Source of the DNA: Thermoguttaceae bacterium
Lineage (GTDB): Bacteria > Planctomycetota > Planctomycetia > Pirellulales > Thermoguttaceae
Length of the DNA: 37,090 nt
Direction: 5' to 3'
NCBI GenBank assembly: GCA_017652805.1
Contig: JAGCAH010000086.1
Coordinates: 1-37,090, forward strand
Shown here: positions 7,856 to 16,620 of the stretch, piece by piece
Numbering within the stretch: the first letter of the stretch is position 1
Layout of the letters: each line of letters opens with the position of its first letter
Program-made: the position numbers and the translations under genes
Notes under the pieces: generated by a model
Databases searched by the model: none
What the model was told of the DNA's origin: nothing
Seen by the model: only the letters and a program-made list of their open reading frames with translations

Positions 7856-10800
7856 TTGATTACGATTCTCCCCTGCTATAGCCTCGAGGATTTTTCGATC
7901 TATCGGACCGCGAAAGATGCCGATCAGATCTTCTCGGCGTGGACGGCCCTCTATCATCCGGCGCTCATTCGGCATTTCGGGTCACTCCCTTCGTGGGACC
8001 GCGCGTCGACCCCGTCTCCCGGCAAGAAACATGACCTGATTCTGATTCCCCCCTGCGCGATGGGACAGGTTCCCCGCGATTGGCTCCGCCGCGCCGAAGA
8101 GGGGGGATCGGTCATCATCAGCGATAAAAAGACCCGCGCCGAAATGACGCGCGCCGCGCTCGAAGCGCTCGAACTCGACCCCACCGACGCGCCGGACGAC
8201 GTCGAAACGTTCTACGCGCTCGGTTACAGCTATTTTGTCTCGGAACTCTTCTCGCGGAAACTCCGATACATGAGCAACCTCGATACCCAGGGGTTCCGGG
8301 AAAACGGCCTTGCCGCCGCCAGGGCGCTCGACGAGGGAAACCGCCCGGAATACGAAAAGCGCGTCCGGCGCGCGTTCGGGCTATTAACCGAGGCGAAAGA
8401 GTACTTCTTTCCGAAGGCGATGAATCTTCTCGACCTGACGGTCGCCTCGCGCGAGTCGCTCGCCGCGCTGGGCGAGACGCTTCGCCGCCGCGCTGTCCGC
8501 GACGAGTCGACGAACCTCCTCATTTCAACGCGGCATCTCGAACTTCTGCGCGACGGGTTCCCCGATATTCTGACCCTTCTGAAAGGGGAGATCGGCGCCG
8601 GGCGCGTCACGCTCGTCGGAGGGGATCTGAACGAATCCCCCCTGGGACTCCTCTCCCCCGCCGAAACCGCCGAGCGCCTCCTTTTGGGGTGGGAAAAGTA
8701 CTACGAAATCGTCGGCGCGGTTCCGCACGTCTTCGGACGGTGCGAAGCGGGTTATTCCCCGATCCTTCCTCAGATTCTGAACCTGGCCGGCTGCAAAAAC
8801 GCGCTCCTGTTCACCGACGACGGCTGGAAAGGAACCGATCAGGTTCAGAGCCGCGTCGACTGGACCGCTCCCGGCGGCGCAAAAGTCGGCTGCCTCTCCC
8901 GCCCGGCGTATGACGGCGGAAGCGCCAAAGACTACATGCTCCTCCCCGACCGGGTCGGCTACTCGTCGAGCGGCGACCGCGCCCTTTCGGCGATATACAA
9001 ACACCGGCCGGGAAAAGAATCGATCTGGTTCGGCGATATGGCGCGGATGACGAAGTTCGCGCCTGTTCTGGGAGAGGTCATCCCGCTTGCCGAATTCTTC
9101 AAAAAGACGGACGAGACCGGCGTCAGACTTTCGCTCGAAAAGGACGCGTTCCGGACGAACTTCCTGACCCGCGCCGCGCGGGACGGACGGCGGAATCCCG
9201 TCTCGGTCTGGCCGGTTCTGCGTGAACTTTCGGCGCGGATGAATCGGACCGCGGCGCTGGCCCTCTTCGCCGGACTTCTGCACGAGCGCCGCTCGATCCG
9301 AGCGCTGGATCGGTTCGACCGTCTGGTCGAGGACGCCGCGCCGCTGGACGAACTGAAAGACGATCTGACCGAGCAGATCTCGTTCCCCTGGCGGCTCACC
9401 CTGGAAGGGTTCGAGGACGGCGAGGAGAAAACGCGCGCCGAAGAGCCGCTCCGCCGCGAAGAGTCGCTCCGTCTGGAGCGGATCGCCCGCGCCGAGCGCG
9501 TCATGGCCGACGCTCAGGCGGTCGCGCGCGAGTTCGCCCGGCTTCTGGCGGGATCTCCCGCGCCGGGGGAAGGAGTTCTCCTGCTGAACATGGCGCCGAC
9601 GCCGGTCACCTACGAGGCCGACGGCGCCTATACGCCTTCGCCCGCGACCGATATGTATATCAGAACGATCGCCGCGCCGGGATACAGACGCGTGACGGTA
9701 ACCGTTCCCCCCTATTCGATCCTCGCTCTGCAAAAGACCGCCCCTCCCGCGCCGCCGCCGCTTGAACCCGCGCCGAAGAAGAGATTCTTCTCGCGCCTGG
9801 CCGAAAAGATCCGCGGCGGGGAAGAGACCAACCCAAACCGAATGGTCGAGCTTGAAACCGTCCGATTCAAGGACGGGGCGACGGAACGCTTCTATACCGT
9901 CCGCACAAACTACTTCGTGATGAAAATTGATGCCGATACCGGCGAGGTTCGGTCGGTCCGCACGCGGATCACCGCCCAGATCACCGGACGGCGCGGTCTG
10001 CTGAACCAGCCGGGAATGGGGAACCGGATCGCGTGGCAGGCGGTTATGAAACTTTCGGGGAAGCGCCTCAAAGAGGATCATCGAAGCGAACTGGCCGGCG
10101 GGTACGGCTACTCGATCATGACGGCGGAAAAGATTGAGGTGATTTCGGAAGGCCCATTCGAAGCGGTTCTCGAAATCACCGGCGCGCTCGTCGCTCCGAG
10201 CGGCGAGCGTCTTTCGGGGTACCGGCAGCGGATCGCCGCGCGCCGATCGAGCCGCGTGATCGGCGTCGAACTCGAATTTATCCCCGACGCGCTTCCTCAG
10301 GACGCCCCCTGGGACGAGTACTACGGGCTCCGTCTGGCGTGGAACGACAATCTGGCCGAGCTCCGTCCGGCGTGTCACGGTCTCTTCTGGGAGACGACCC
10401 GCGATTTCTTCCAGGCGCCCGACCTCCTTGATATACGAAGTGAAGATGAGCTTGGCATCTCGATCCTCGGTGATGGACTCCCCTTTTACCGACGTGTCGG
10501 CGCGCGAGGCGCCGACGCCGTCCTCCTCCCCCGCGGCGAAGAGGGGCGCGTCTTTCGGTTTGCGGTCGGCGTCGATCTGCCCGATCCCCTCGCCGAAGCG
10601 TCGCGCCGTGCCGCGCCCGAACCGATCGTGCTGGAAAACGTCGCGGTCGATGAGCCGCGCCTGACAAGGTTTCTGAACGTCTCTCCCGAATCGGCGGCGG
10701 TGATCGATCTCAAACCGGTCTACGAGACGGCGTCGGACGGGGCCGAGTCGGAACGCCTGACCGGATTCCGCCTCCTTCTGCAAGAGACGCGCCGAAAAAA

Positions 10801-10987
10801 GACGGCGGTCACGATCACCTCCCGCCTGCCGATCCGCGCGGCGGTGCCGGTCAATCTTTTCGATCAGCCGACGGGCGAGCCCTACGAACTTGTCGATCCC
10901 CACATACTCAGGGCGGAACTCGCCGCCGGAGCGATCCTCGCGGTACGCCTCGACGTCGACTTTGACGCGGTCGCCGCGGAAAAATGA
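7856..10987 (+). CDS. Glycoside hydrolase family 38-like protein (alpha-mannosidase related)
   Basis: Large (1043 residues) protein resembling GH38 enzymes, which remove alpha-mannose. The N-terminal half fits the GH38 barrel: a block near residues 290-325 reads HVFGRCEAGYSPILPQIL followed by FTDDGW, like the family's DxFGHSxxxPxIL region. The C-terminal half (about 640-1043) looks like the GH38 beta-sandwich, with MKIDADTGEVRSV and later EYYGLRLAWND. No signal peptide is seen, so it is probably cytoplasmic. The start is TTG at 7856, seven bases after GAGGAG. An oddity is that the usual nucleophile Asp of the DPFGHS motif is not evident at the matching place. Activity and substrate are therefore uncertain; it may act on another sugar or be non-catalytic. 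Confidence 0.65.
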   Translation: MITILPCYSLEDFSIYRTAKDADQIFSAWTALYHPALIRHFGSLPSWDRASTPSPGKKHDLILIPPCAMGQVPRDWLRRAEEGGSVIISDKKTRAEMTRAALEALELDPTDAPDDVETFYALGYSYFVSELFSRKLRYMSNLDTQGFRENGLAAARALDEGNRPEYEKRVRRAFGLLTEAKEYFFPKAMNLLDLTVASRESLAALGETLRRRAVRDESTNLLISTRHLELLRDGFPDILTLLKGEIGAGRVTLVGGDLNESPLGLLSPAETAERLLLGWEKYYEIVGAVPHVFGRCEAGYSPILPQILNLAGCKNALLFTDDGWKGTDQVQSRVDWTAPGGAKVGCLSRPAYDGGSAKDYMLLPDRVGYSSSGDRALSAIYKHRPGKESIWFGDMARMTKFAPVLGEVIPLAEFFKKTDETGVRLSLEKDAFRTNFLTRAARDGRRNPVSVWPVLRELSARMNRTAALALFAGLLHERRSIRALDRFDRLVEDAAPLDELKDDLTEQISFPWRLTLEGFEDGEEKTRAEEPLRREESLRLERIARAERVMADAQAVAREFARLLAGSPAPGEGVLLLNMAPTPVTYEADGAYTPSPATDMYIRTIAAPGYRRVTVTVPPYSILALQKTAPPAPPPLEPAPKKRFFSRLAEKIRGGEETNPNRMVELETVRFKDGATERFYTVRTNYFVMKIDADTGEVRSVRTRITAQITGRRGLLNQPGMGNRIAWQAVMKLSGKRLKEDHRSELAGGYGYSIMTAEKIEVISEGPFEAVLEITGALVAPSGERLSGYRQRIAARRSSRVIGVELEFIPDALPQDAPWDEYYGLRLAWNDNLAELRPACHGLFWETTRDFFQAPDLLDIRSEDELGISILGDGLPFYRRVGARGADAVLLPRGEEGRVFRFAVGVDLPDPLAEASRRAAPEPIVLENVAVDEPRLTRFLNVSPESAAVIDLKPVYETASDGAESERLTGFRLLLQETRRKKTAVTITSRLPIRAAVPVNLFDQPTGEPYELVDPHILRAELAAGAILAVRLDVDFDAVAAEK

Positions 10988-11008
10988 AAAGTCAGCGAAT
11001 GAGACAGA

Positions 11009-11947
11009 CTACCTGACCCCGGCGGCGCCTTCACGGGCGGCGATCTGGTCAACCCTCGCCGGTAGATCCGACATATCACGGCTGCCGGGAAACCGCTCGG
11101 CGGCGAGCGCGGCGACCTCGCGCGCCGCGTCGGCATTGTGGTTCTCAAGATGAAGTTCAGCCAGGATCCGATAGAGCGCCGGGTCGTCCGGGTTCCGCTC
11201 AATCGCCGCGGCGTAGCAGTCGGCCGCCTGCAGACCCCGCCCTAAATGCCGACACGCCTCGGCTTTTCCCAGAAGGACGTCCAAAGGCTGGTCGCGGCTC
11301 GGGTAGAGGCGGCCGAGTTCTTCCCAGACCGCCAGCGCGGCGCGGTCGTCTCCGAGTTCACCCTCTAAAACCGCCAGACTCCTGATCAGATCCTTATCTC
11401 CCGGCGCCAGCTGGAGTGCGCGATGGTAGTCGGTCAGCGCCTCGTCTTTCTTGCCGATTTCCTGACAGACCATCGCGCGGAGCTGCCACCCCTTGTGGCG
11501 GCGCGGAGTCAGTTCGATCATCTTGTCGGCATAGTGGAGTGCCGAGGCCGCCTGATCCGATTCAAGGAACTTCTCGGCGAGCGACTCACAGATCGCCGCG
11601 CGCTCTTCGGGGGAACCGTCCCGCCCCGCGGCGTCGGATAAGACATGAATAGCTTCGTTCTTCTTCCCGTCGCGCCAGAGGATCTCGCCGTAATAGCGGC
11701 GAGACAGGAGATCGTTTTCATCGCTTTTCATCGCCTGGGCGAACTTTTCGGCGGCCAGATCGTACTTCCCCTCCTCGAACGCCGCGACCCCTTCCCGCCC
11801 GAGTTCCGGACGGCGGTTGTCTTTCCGGCTCATTCCGCGAAACGGGAGTATCCCCTGACACCCCAGAATCAGGCAGAGCACCGCCGCTAGGAGCCCGGTC
11901 GGTACTCCAAACAGGTGACTCTGCCGACGAGTTTCGATTGGGCGCAT
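11009..11947 (-). CDS. TPR-repeat lipoprotein
   Basis: A 312-residue predicted lipoprotein. The lipobox LILGC puts the modified cysteine at residue 30 after a basic N-terminus and a hydrophobic helix. The rest is a series of TPR helix pairs from about residue 50 to the end (for example AAEKFAQAMKSDENDLLSRRYYGEILW and ALTDYHRALQLAPGDKD), a scaffold for protein contacts at the envelope. I chose the ATG at 11947. A TTG 66 bases upstream (12013) would put 22 charged residues before the signal peptide and is less likely. The gene converges on the GH38-like gene with only 21 bases between them. Its partner is unknown. Confidence 0.8.
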   Translation of the reverse strand: MRPIETRRQSHLFGVPTGLLAAVLCLILGCQGILPFRGMSRKDNRRPELGREGVAAFEEGKYDLAAEKFAQAMKSDENDLLSRRYYGEILWRDGKKNEAIHVLSDAAGRDGSPEERAAICESLAEKFLESDQAASALHYADKMIELTPRRHKGWQLRAMVCQEIGKKDEALTDYHRALQLAPGDKDLIRSLAVLEGELGDDRAALAVWEELGRLYPSRDQPLDVLLGKAEACRHLGRGLQAADCYAAAIERNPDDPALYRILAELHLENHNADAAREVAALAAERFPGSRDMSDLPARVDQIAAREGAAGVR

Positions 11948-12086
11948 ATGTTTCTTTCCCCTTTGACGACGGACGATCCGCGCAAGGTTACTCTTTTTTA
12001 CCGGTTCGTACAACCCCCAAAGCGGTTAAATTCGTTAAAATCGCGGAGAAAGAGGGAACTTTTTATCTCTTTGCCGATACCGATGG

Positions 12087-12115
12087 TTGACGGTCTAAAT
12101 TCCCTATTTTAATAT
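12087..12115 (+). promoter_or_regulatory. Promoter for the paralog pair/galK operon
   Basis: TTGACG (12087-12092), 17 bases, then TAATAT (12110-12115) inside an AT-rich run (TAATATATAAA). Transcription would start near 12122. Confidence 0.45.
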
Positions 12116-12131
12116 ATAAAGGGGGGAATTC

Positions 12132-12154
12132 TTCTTTCGGGGGTTCCGAAAGAA
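12132..12154 (+). repeat. 9-bp inverted repeat in the leader of the paralog operon
   Basis: TTCTTTCGG and CCGAAAGAA are perfect complements separated by GGGTT. There is no T run after it, so it is not an intrinsic terminator. It lies about 10 bases past the predicted start and 65 bases before the ATG, so it may be an operator or an mRNA hairpin. Confidence 0.55.
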
Positions 12155-12219
12155 AGGTTCGGCGGGGTGTCAAACGATCCGAAATCGGTTCCTTGCGCGG
12201 TGAACGGTGAGTACTTGAT

Positions 12220-13812
12220 ATGAGCAGTTCTGATAACAATACCTGGACGGTGATGGCAATCATCTTCATCGTCCTGACCTTGGGTCTCGGCGTTGGGGAA
12301 TACTTTACCGCGAAAGCCCTTCAGCAGGCGAAGGGCGATCTGGCATCGGCATCCAATAACTACAAAACCTCGCTCGATGCGAACGCGACCCTCCTCGAAT
12401 CGGACGCGCGGCTGAAAGAGACAATCGGCTATCCTCCCGATATGAAGACCGACGATCTCTCGAAAGACCTTGAAGGGCGGCTGAAAGAGCTCGGCGGGGT
12501 CGATTACGCCTCGTGCGCCGAAGCGATCCGCGGACTGATCGCCGCGATCAACGAACGGAACGCCGATATCCAGCAGGCGAACGCCGACCGGGATCAGCAT
12601 TTCCTGACCGCCGAGAGCGAGGACAAGCGCGCGTTTACCCAGAAGGCCGATTTCGACGACGAAATCGACAGAATCACCGCGGCCAATAAAGACGAAATGA
12701 CCAAAGCGACCGAAGAGTACGACGCCCTGTCGGGCGAGACGGTCGACGAGGTGCGCGAAGTCGAGCAGGCCAAACAGACCGCAGCAATCAACCGTGAGCA
12801 TCTGAAAAAACAGACCGTCGCCGCCGAAGAGTCGGTTAAGACGATCGCCGATATCAACGCCGCCCTTCGAACCAGAATCGAACAGCTGACCGATCCGTAT
12901 TTCGAAGAGCCGGACGGCAAAGTCGTCTACGTCGATCAGGACGCGCGGGTCGTCCGCCTGAATATCGGAAAGGAACAGGGGCTGCGTCTTCTGACCAAGT
13001 TCGCCATCTTCGACGACAACGCCCGCGACCGGGGAGAGATCAAACCGAAAGGGGCGGTGGAAGTGATCCGCTTCGTCGGGGAGGATCAGGCGGACGCGCG
13101 GATCATCGACGACGAAGAGACCCTCAAAAACGTGATCCACTCGATCGACCGGGAGGGAGAAGCCGCGAGCGTTCTGGATGACGAACTGACCGATCCGATC
13201 GCCGAGGGTGATCTGGTTTACACCCCGCTCTGGCAGAAGGGGGAAGAGGTCAGATATGCGCTTGACTACTTCCTCGATATTGACGGCGACGGCGCCGACG
13301 ACCTCGATCTGCTGGTCAACGTGATTAACGCGACCGGCGGTGCGGTCGACGCGTGGATCGATAAAAACGGCGAATTGCGCGGAGAGATCTCAACCGACAC
13401 GACCTACCTGCTCGTGAGCAACACACCGTTGGAAGAGGCGCTGGACGCCGCCGACGCCTCGGAAGATCTTCGCAAGGCGGTCGGCGAGGCACGGACGAAG
13501 CTCTTCGACGAGGCTCAGCTGGACGGTCTGCGCCAAATGAAACTGAACGAGTTCCTCCGCCGGAGCCATTTCCGCCAGACATCCGAAATCACGCGGTATC
13601 AGCAGCCGGGGGGGCTCGACGTCAAGCCCGACACCACGCGCGTGCCGGTGATCCCCAACAGCGTCGCACCCTCGACCTTTAACCTGAACCCCGATCAGGC
13701 GAAGATCGATCCGGAAAGCGCCCCCTCCCCCGCCGCTGACGCCGCGGAAGCGGGCGGGATGGACGACGATGCCGCGCCGGTCTTCCGGCGCCGCGAACCG
13801 AAAGACCCGTAA
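12220..13812 (+). CDS. Membrane-anchored coiled-coil protein, paralog 1 (function unknown)
   Basis: A 530-residue protein with one N-terminal transmembrane helix (about residues 10-30, IIFIVLTLGLGVGEYF). A long charged coiled coil follows (about 35-220), then a small beta-rich domain (about 228-330, KVVYVDQDARVVRLNIGKEQG). Next is an alpha/beta segment, ALDYFLDIDGDGADDLDLLVNVINATGG...TYLLVSNTP, and a Pro/Ala-rich tail. The alpha/beta segment resembles a BRCT core (helix, GG turn, then TxYLVxxxxP); that is my inference from pattern only. The tract before the helix has no positive charges, so its topology is unclear. The ATG follows GGTGAG. Its closest relative is the next gene, with the same order of parts. 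It is not a family I can name. Confidence 0.8.
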   Translation: MSSSDNNTWTVMAIIFIVLTLGLGVGEYFTAKALQQAKGDLASASNNYKTSLDANATLLESDARLKETIGYPPDMKTDDLSKDLEGRLKELGGVDYASCAEAIRGLIAAINERNADIQQANADRDQHFLTAESEDKRAFTQKADFDDEIDRITAANKDEMTKATEEYDALSGETVDEVREVEQAKQTAAINREHLKKQTVAAEESVKTIADINAALRTRIEQLTDPYFEEPDGKVVYVDQDARVVRLNIGKEQGLRLLTKFAIFDDNARDRGEIKPKGAVEVIRFVGEDQADARIIDDEETLKNVIHSIDREGEAASVLDDELTDPIAEGDLVYTPLWQKGEEVRYALDYFLDIDGDGADDLDLLVNVINATGGAVDAWIDKNGELRGEISTDTTYLLVSNTPLEEALDAADASEDLRKAVGEARTKLFDEAQLDGLRQMKLNEFLRRSHFRQTSEITRYQQPGGLDVKPDTTRVPVIPNSVAPSTFNLNPDQAKIDPESAPSPAADAAEAGGMDDDAAPVFRRREPKDP

Positions 13813-13882
13813 TCACACGGCTCTTTCGGACGGAGTCGAAGAAAGAAACCGAAGCTCTCAGCAGTAACAAAATGGTCATATC

Positions 13883-15424
13883 ATGAGTAATTCCGGCAGC
13901 AATACGTGGACGATCGTCGGACTCGTCTTCTTTGTCCTCGCCCTGGCTCTGGGAATCAGCGAGTATTTTACCGCAATGGCGCTTTACAGCGCCAAAGTGC
14001 AGACGCACGACTACGGCACACTTTCCAGCCAGCTCAATAGCGAAAACAACAGGCTGACAGGCGACGCCGATACGCTCAAGAACCTGATCGGCGTCGGCGG
14101 AGATTCTTCGGATGCGGTCGTCGCGGCCGCCAGTGAGACGCTGAAAAACGTCGCCGGTGATCAGTCCGAAACGCCGAAATCTTGTCTTATGGTCATCGAA
14201 GGACTGGTTCAAAACCTCACCGGAAAAGACCGCCAGCTCGAAAAGGCGACGAAAGACCGCGACTCGTACAAATTGATCGCCGATATGGAAACCGAAAAGG
14301 CCGACACGCAAAAAGAGACGTTCGACACCAAAACCGACGACCTGAACAACACCAACGACAAGCGCCAGGAAGACGCCGAGAACCGCTATAAGGATCTTCA
14401 GGCGCAGAAGGCCGAACTCGAGAAGACCGTCGCCGAGGTCAAGGCCGACGACAACGCGCTCATCGACAAACTTGAAACACAGACCGCCGACGCCGAAGAG
14501 TCGGTAAAGATGATCGCCGGAATCAACGCCTCGCTGCGCGACCGGATCGAACGGCTGACCGACCCGCTGACCGAAATTCCCGACGGAAAGATCGTCTACG
14601 TCGATCAGCTCAACCGTGTTGTGTGGCTCAATATCGGCGAGGCCGACGGCGTCCGCCTCCTGACCACGTTCGGCGTCTACTCGAAGGACGCGCTGGCCGA
14701 CGGCGCTCTCGAGTCGAAAGGCTCGCTCGAGGTGATCCGCATTGTCGACGCGCACGAGTGCGAGGCGCGCATCCTGAACGACGAGATGGAAGATCCGTTC
14801 GTTCCGGGCGACTACATCTTCACTCCGCTCTGGAAGTCGGGCGAACAGGTTAAAGTCGCGCTCGACTATTTCCTCGACGTCGACGGCGATAACAAAGACG
14901 ACCTCGACCTTTTGGTCAATCTGATTAACCAGAGCGGTTCATCGGTCAGCGCGTGGATTGACAAAGACGGCGAAATCCGCGGCAAAATCGAGCCGGACGT
15001 GAACTACATCATCATGAGCAATACGCCGATCATGACGATCATCGATTCGGATCCCGACATGTCGGACGAGATGAAAAACAAGATTCGGGACGCCCACATG
15101 CACCTGTTGGACGACGCCGACAAGAAGGGCGTCCCGCGCATTTCCCTGGCGCAGTTCCTTCACGAGACGCACTACAAACAGAGCGCCCGCGTCTCGCGCT
15201 ATCAGGAACCGGGCGGCGTGAAACAGACCGACCGAGGGGGCATCCCGATTGTCTCGCACGCGAATATCGCGCCGATCTACGATAAGAATACCAAAGACGC
15301 CAAAGTCAACTCGTTCGGCGTGACCGCCCCGATCTACAACCCCCGCCGGGTCGACAATCCCGGCCCCTCGTCGGGGAAGGTCAGCGACGCCTATTTCCAC
15401 CGCCGCAGCAATAAGAATCTCTGA
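13883..15424 (+). CDS. Membrane-anchored coiled-coil protein, paralog 2 (function unknown)
   Basis: A 513-residue tandem paralog of the preceding gene. It has an N-terminal transmembrane helix (about 10-30), a Lys/Glu/Asp-rich coiled coil (about 40-215), a beta-rich domain containing KIVYVDQLNRVVWLNIGEADG (about 235-255), and the shared BRCT-like block ALDYFLDVDGDNKDDLDLLV...YIIMSNTP. Its C-terminal tail differs. Shared short stretches (AEESVK, RIERLTDP, DPxxxGDxxxTPLW, FLDxDGD, SRYQxPGG) show common descent and divergence mainly in the coil. It lies 70 bases after paralog 1 with no terminator between them, and no strong ribosome site precedes the ATG. The pair may form a hetero-oligomer; that is inference. 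Confidence 0.8.
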   Translation: MSNSGSNTWTIVGLVFFVLALALGISEYFTAMALYSAKVQTHDYGTLSSQLNSENNRLTGDADTLKNLIGVGGDSSDAVVAAASETLKNVAGDQSETPKSCLMVIEGLVQNLTGKDRQLEKATKDRDSYKLIADMETEKADTQKETFDTKTDDLNNTNDKRQEDAENRYKDLQAQKAELEKTVAEVKADDNALIDKLETQTADAEESVKMIAGINASLRDRIERLTDPLTEIPDGKIVYVDQLNRVVWLNIGEADGVRLLTTFGVYSKDALADGALESKGSLEVIRIVDAHECEARILNDEMEDPFVPGDYIFTPLWKSGEQVKVALDYFLDVDGDNKDDLDLLVNLINQSGSSVSAWIDKDGEIRGKIEPDVNYIIMSNTPIMTIIDSDPDMSDEMKNKIRDAHMHLLDDADKKGVPRISLAQFLHETHYKQSARVSRYQEPGGVKQTDRGGIPIVSHANIAPIYDKNTKDAKVNSFGVTAPIYNPRRVDNPGPSSGKVSDAYFHRRSNKNL

Positions 15425-15429
15425 AAAAC

Positions 15430-16617
15430 ATGTCTTTCAAACAACTGACTGATAACGCGCGCCGTCTCTACGCCGCGCGTTTCGGCGGCTCGCCCCGTTG
15501 GCTTGCCTCCGCTCCCGGCCGCGTCAACCTGATCGGCGAACATACCGACTACAACGGCGGATTCGTCTTCCCGATGGCGATCGAACGATACACCGTGATC
15601 GCCGCCGCGCCGGGCGGGACGTCCGGAAAGGCCGCGCTCTATTCCGAAATCTTCGACAGGACAAGCGAGTTCAACCTCCTCGAAAAAGAGCCTCCCGCTG
15701 AAACGGTCGACTGGGAAAGCTATGTCGGCGGGACGATCGCCTGCACCCTCGAAAAGGGGCTCCGTCCCGAACCGTTTCAGGGGGTAATCGTCTCGGACGT
15801 TCCTCTGGGAGGCGGACTGTCGAGCAGCGCCTCGCTGGAAGTCGCCGTCGCCTCGCTCGTCGAAGCGGCGTCGAATCGGAAAATCGATCCGGTCGAAAAA
15901 GCGCTCCTCTGCCAGAAGGCCGAACATGAATACGCCTTCATGCCGTGCGGGATCATGGATCAGTTCATCTCGGCTATGGGCGAGGAAGGCTGCGCGATGC
16001 TCCTGGACTGCCGCAGCTTCGAGCGGCAGTCGGTTCCGCTCGACAATCCGGATGTCGTGGTACTCGTGATCAACAGCAACGTGAAACACACTCTTTCGGG
16101 GAGCGAGTACCCCGAACGGCGGAGCGACTGCGCCCGCGCGGCCGAACTGCTGGGAGTGGAACTGCTGCGCGACACGAACCTCTCCGCGCTCGCCGCCGCA
16201 CGCGAGACGATCGAGGCCGAACCGAACGGCGCGCGGATCTTCCGCCGCGCGCGGCACTTCCTGACCGAAGAGGAACGTACCGCCCGCTTTGCCGAAGCGC
16301 TCCGCCGGGGCGACTACGCCGCCGCCGGGCGCGAGATGTACGCCGGGCACGGCTCGCTGAAAGATGATTACGAAGTCACCTGTCCCGAAACTGATTTACT
16401 TGTCGACCTGGCCGCGCGGCTCGGACTCGGAAACGGGATCTACGGCGCACGGATGACCGGCGGCGGGTTCGGCGGCTCGGTCGTCGCCCTCGCCGACAGA
16501 GAAAAGGCGTCCGCCGCGGCGGAGCGGATTGCCGCCGAATACGAGACGAAGACCGGGATCAAACCGTCCTGGTTTGTCACACGCCCCGCCGCGGGCGCGC
16601 GCCTGACGGAGGAATGA
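15430..16617 (+). CDS. galK: Galactokinase
   Basis: GHMP-family kinase that phosphorylates galactose to galactose 1-phosphate with ATP, the entry step of the Leloir pathway in the cytoplasm. The family signature PGRVNLIGEHTDYNGG (29-44) is intact. The ATP loop is GGGLSSSAS (127-135). CGIMDQF (173-179) holds the expected catalytic Asp at residue 177. The third GHMP motif, MTGGGFGG, starts near residue 342. At 395 residues it has normal length. It starts five bases after the stop of paralog 2 with no strong ribosome site, so translation is probably coupled. No galT or galE lies in the window. An alpha-galactosidase-like gene about 18 kb downstream could supply galactose. Confidence 0.95.
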   Translation: MSFKQLTDNARRLYAARFGGSPRWLASAPGRVNLIGEHTDYNGGFVFPMAIERYTVIAAAPGGTSGKAALYSEIFDRTSEFNLLEKEPPAETVDWESYVGGTIACTLEKGLRPEPFQGVIVSDVPLGGGLSSSASLEVAVASLVEAASNRKIDPVEKALLCQKAEHEYAFMPCGIMDQFISAMGEEGCAMLLDCRSFERQSVPLDNPDVVVLVINSNVKHTLSGSEYPERRSDCARAAELLGVELLRDTNLSALAAARETIEAEPNGARIFRRARHFLTEEERTARFAEALRRGDYAAAGREMYAGHGSLKDDYEVTCPETDLLVDLAARLGLGNGIYGARMTGGGFGGSVVALADREKASAAAERIAAEYETKTGIKPSWFVTRPAAGARLTEE

Positions 16618-16620
16618 GCC

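Noticed and set aside
8525-10903. 792-codon minus-strand open frame opposite the GH38-like gene
   Set aside because: Arg/Asp-rich antisense text with no domain; the plus strand has the recognisable fold.
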